Shown here: positions 61,701-64,000 of the stretch, piece after piece
Position numbering within the stretch: the first letter of the stretch is position 1
Layout of the letters: each line of letters begins with the position of its first letter
DNA from: Diospyros lotus
Taxonomy: Eukaryota; Streptophyta; Magnoliopsida; Ericales; Ebenaceae
Assembly (NCBI RefSeq): GCF_014633365.1
Contig: NC_068344.1
Coordinates: forward strand, 4,663,327 to 4,727,326
Length of the DNA stretch: 64,000 nucleotides
Direction: 5' to 3'
The notes under the pieces: generated by a model
Database searches by the model: none
Told to the model about the DNA's origin: nothing
Seen by the model: only the letters and a program-made list of their open reading frames with translations
Translations under genes and position numbers: made by a program

Positions 61701-64000
61701 TTTGGGATTCTCGATGTCTCGATTTTAGCATTAAAGAGTCTCGTTTTGTGTGAAAACGCAACATCCGGGTAAGTTCAGTATTTTTCCCTTGAAGTTCATA
61801 GTCTATTATGAATTGTTATGGAAATATATTTGAGAAAATAGTCTCGATGGTATTTATTGAAATTTTTAGAAGGAAAAATGGAAGAAAATAAAGGAAGAAT
61901 GAAATAAATTGGATTATGGAAAAATTTAGTGATTAAATATCATATTTATGATTGAGGTGATCGAGATGATGTGATTGGTATAATTTTTGAGAGTTGACAT
62001 GAGATTCGAGGTCAGGCACGCATATCGAGGCGATGCACACTTTTCGAGGTGTCTTGATCTTTGGGCAAAGGTGAGTTTTCCTATCCTAACTATGGTTTTG
62101 TGAGTGATTTTCTAACAAGAACTTATATTCATGATATGTTTGTTATGCATGTTGTTATGGATGTAATATTCATTTTGTTATATCGCATGGAAAGTCATGA
62201 TAATTGCATGACACGATATTATTATCATATTGATATTTCTGCATGGGAATGGGATGTCGCCCCCAGAGTGTAGCCGTAATTCCCCTAGGAAAATGATGGA
62301 ATAACGTTAGGCTTATTCTGCTGAGGTTCGGGATTTGCCTAGGATTCCGTGCCGAGCTGGTGGGCTTGGAAAGTTACATTATGGGCAAATGTTGTTCATG
62401 TTATCATATCATGTATTTATATATATGTTTTTGGACCCTCACTAGAAGTTTCATCTTCTAATGGGTTATGCCCCTAGAACATTCAACATTCCAATTTAGA
62501 CTTACAACTTAAACAAGGAGCAGGTTGAGATATGACAGCACATGATGACGAGGCCGATGGATTCAGCGAGCTGATTCGGATATGTTTTAGCTTATGCTTT
62601 ATTGATGATTAGTCTTGTTAGAATATTATGGAATCTCCATGTATTTATATATTTCAATATTGAGGATATGATGTTAACTATGGTACAGATTCTTATGTTA
62701 TAAAGTGAATTGATTATGTACCATATCAGGTTTTGATTATCGCTTCCGCATTTTTAATGATTTGCTGGGGGTTTTGTTTGGAATTCAGTACTTAAGGTTA
62801 AGTTATGTACCAAGAAAGAAAGAAAAAATAATTTATGTATATTTTGGGCCCCAGCATAGTGACACGCTCTGTAAGAGAAAAACGAGGTGTTACACGAACC
62901 ACCGCGACCGACCCCTAATTGGCAGCCAGCAGCTGCGAGCTCGTGGCCATGGCCGTCGTAGCTGTGTGGCCAAATTCTTCGGCCACCATTGTGGTCGTCT
63001 TCGGCCACATCCGTTTCTCCAGGTTCGCCGCCAGCCATCCTCGATCTGCCCAACTCCCATCGCGGCCAGCCATGGCTGCTAGCTGCTCCATCTGCTTCTG
63101 CCATGGCCGATCGGCCATCGCCCTCTCTCTCACTCGATCTGATCTCTCTCTCTCTCTGCTAAACTCTCTGCCTCCCTCTCATTTGCTTGCCGAAGCTCTC
63201 ATGCTTCTTCATCTCCTCTCCAATTGCTTTTGGCCACTCACTCCCTATTTATAGCCAATTTCCATCACCTCACGCTTGCCTTGCCCATACCTTATTTGCG
63301 TGAAGAACCCTCTTAGCGTGCAAATCTTTCCAAAACTTACAGGGCGTGGCTGATTTGGAGTTACATGGCATGGGTGAGTTGCAGAGCATGAGATTTGCGT
63401 GTGAGGATATATATATATATATACATATCATATTTAATACCAAATATTGCATCCTTACCTATCCCAGATTTCTCTCAGATTCTTCCTCAAATCTTATTGT
63501 CACTTGCTTGTAAATTTTGGCCATGAAGATCTCACAGAAGCTGCCATTCCCGCACATATGCACGTGCATATATATATATATATATATAACTATTTATTAC
63601 ACTTTAAATTAAGAGAAATTACACATTAAATCCCAATTTTCTCATAATATCACTTGGGCAATTTTCTAATTGCAATTACATATTCAAATACCAAATTAAT
63701 TTGCATTACGATATCGAAAATCCACAATTAATAACTTCAAAGTTACTCGATAATGATGATTTCACCCCAGTTTCCTCACCGGGCTATTGTTTCATCTCGA
63801 AACCACTAAAGGGTTGTTCATTACGAAAAAACGGAGCCCCTTCAGGCTTCCATTGACTTCCCGGAAGTCTCCTACAATGATTCAGTTTTGCAGTCTAAAT
63901 GACAGCTGCACCGAAAACCGTTCTCGATCTGATTTTTTTCGATAGCATAAATCTTATCTCAGAACGCTCATCGAGACCATATTATTTTCCTTAGATAATT
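58760..64000 (+). mobile_element. long LTR, interrupted, running off the window
   Basis: It begins TGTAACGCCTTAC after ACAAG. From 59190 to 59590 it matches the solo LTR at 46588-48702. It is split at 60377-62894 by an inverted relative and resumes with CGAACCACCGCGACC. No matching right end with ACAAG is in the window, so it is unknown whether this is a solo LTR or the 5' LTR of a longer element. GC-rich leader-like sequence lies at 60240-60376 and 62895-63260. Confidence 0.65.
60377..62894 (-). mobile_element. inverted solo LTR of about 2.5 kb nested in the 58760 LTR
   Basis: On the - strand it starts TGTAACACCTCG and ends AAGATAATTTACA, with perfect flanking duplication CGAAC (60372-60376, 62895-62899). 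Its start resembles the TGTAACGCC start of its host LTR, and its - strand also shows the AATTACGGCTACACTC-type segment, so both belong to related families. No gag-pol domain was seen in any frame. Confidence 0.8.

Noticed and set aside
62754..63254. Overlapping frames on both strands near the right end
   Set aside because: They straddle the junction of the nested LTR at 62894 and lie in GC-rich LTR sequence; no domain.

Overview
The window is nuclear DNA from a flowering plant, almost certainly a eudicot. It is AT-rich, its genes have GT-AG introns, and it holds nested LTR retrotransposons, several kinds of MITE, and two gene families confined to plants. I recognise two intact protein-coding genes. 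One is a malectin-like/LRR receptor-like protein of the RLP4 family (1655-30245, nine exons, + strand). The other is an intronless AP2-B3 transcription factor of the RAV/TEMPRANILLO group (43588-44601, + strand). No tRNA, rRNA, CRISPR array or bacterial-type operon was seen.

Region 1-30.2 kb: the RLP4-type gene fills nearly half the window because intron 3 (4087-19720) and intron 8 (25296-30138) are swollen. Intron 3 is occupied by one Ty1/copia element on the - strand (4142-18731, target duplication GTTTG). It has been hit by at least five further insertions: two solo LTRs, two Ty3/gypsy chromoviruses (one of them inside a solo LTR), and a 528-bp hAT-type MITE inside the copia 5' LTR. Removing them leaves a copia element of about 5.0 kb, the normal size. 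The host reading frame is intact across all nine exons (1866 nt, 621 residues).

Region 30.2-42.9 kb is intergenic and AT-rich. It holds a Tourist-like MITE nested in a related one (34612-35196), a third Tourist-like element (36224-37129), a 145-bp tandem duplication and a diverged ACGGGT-rich dispersed repeat.

Region 42.9-58.8 kb holds a tandem segmental duplication. Copy A carries the intact RAV gene. Copy B, about 11.57 kb downstream, keeps the promoter and AP2 half but has lost the B3 half and about 5 kb of downstream sequence, and its substitutions look like CpG decay. Copy B was then invaded by a 222-bp Tourist MITE (TSD TTA) and by a 1.68-kb fold-back element with roughly 480-bp terminal inverted repeats, a 9-bp target duplication and a GC-rich palindromic array at its centre.

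Long LTRs punctuate the right part of the window: solo LTRs at 46588-48702 (TSD GCTGA) and 50194-52554 (TSD TGACA), and an LTR starting at 58760 that is interrupted by an inverted LTR (60377-62894, TSD CGAAC) and runs off the window. The two intact genes show no evident functional link. The landscape is a gene-poor, transposon-rich plant chromosome arm.
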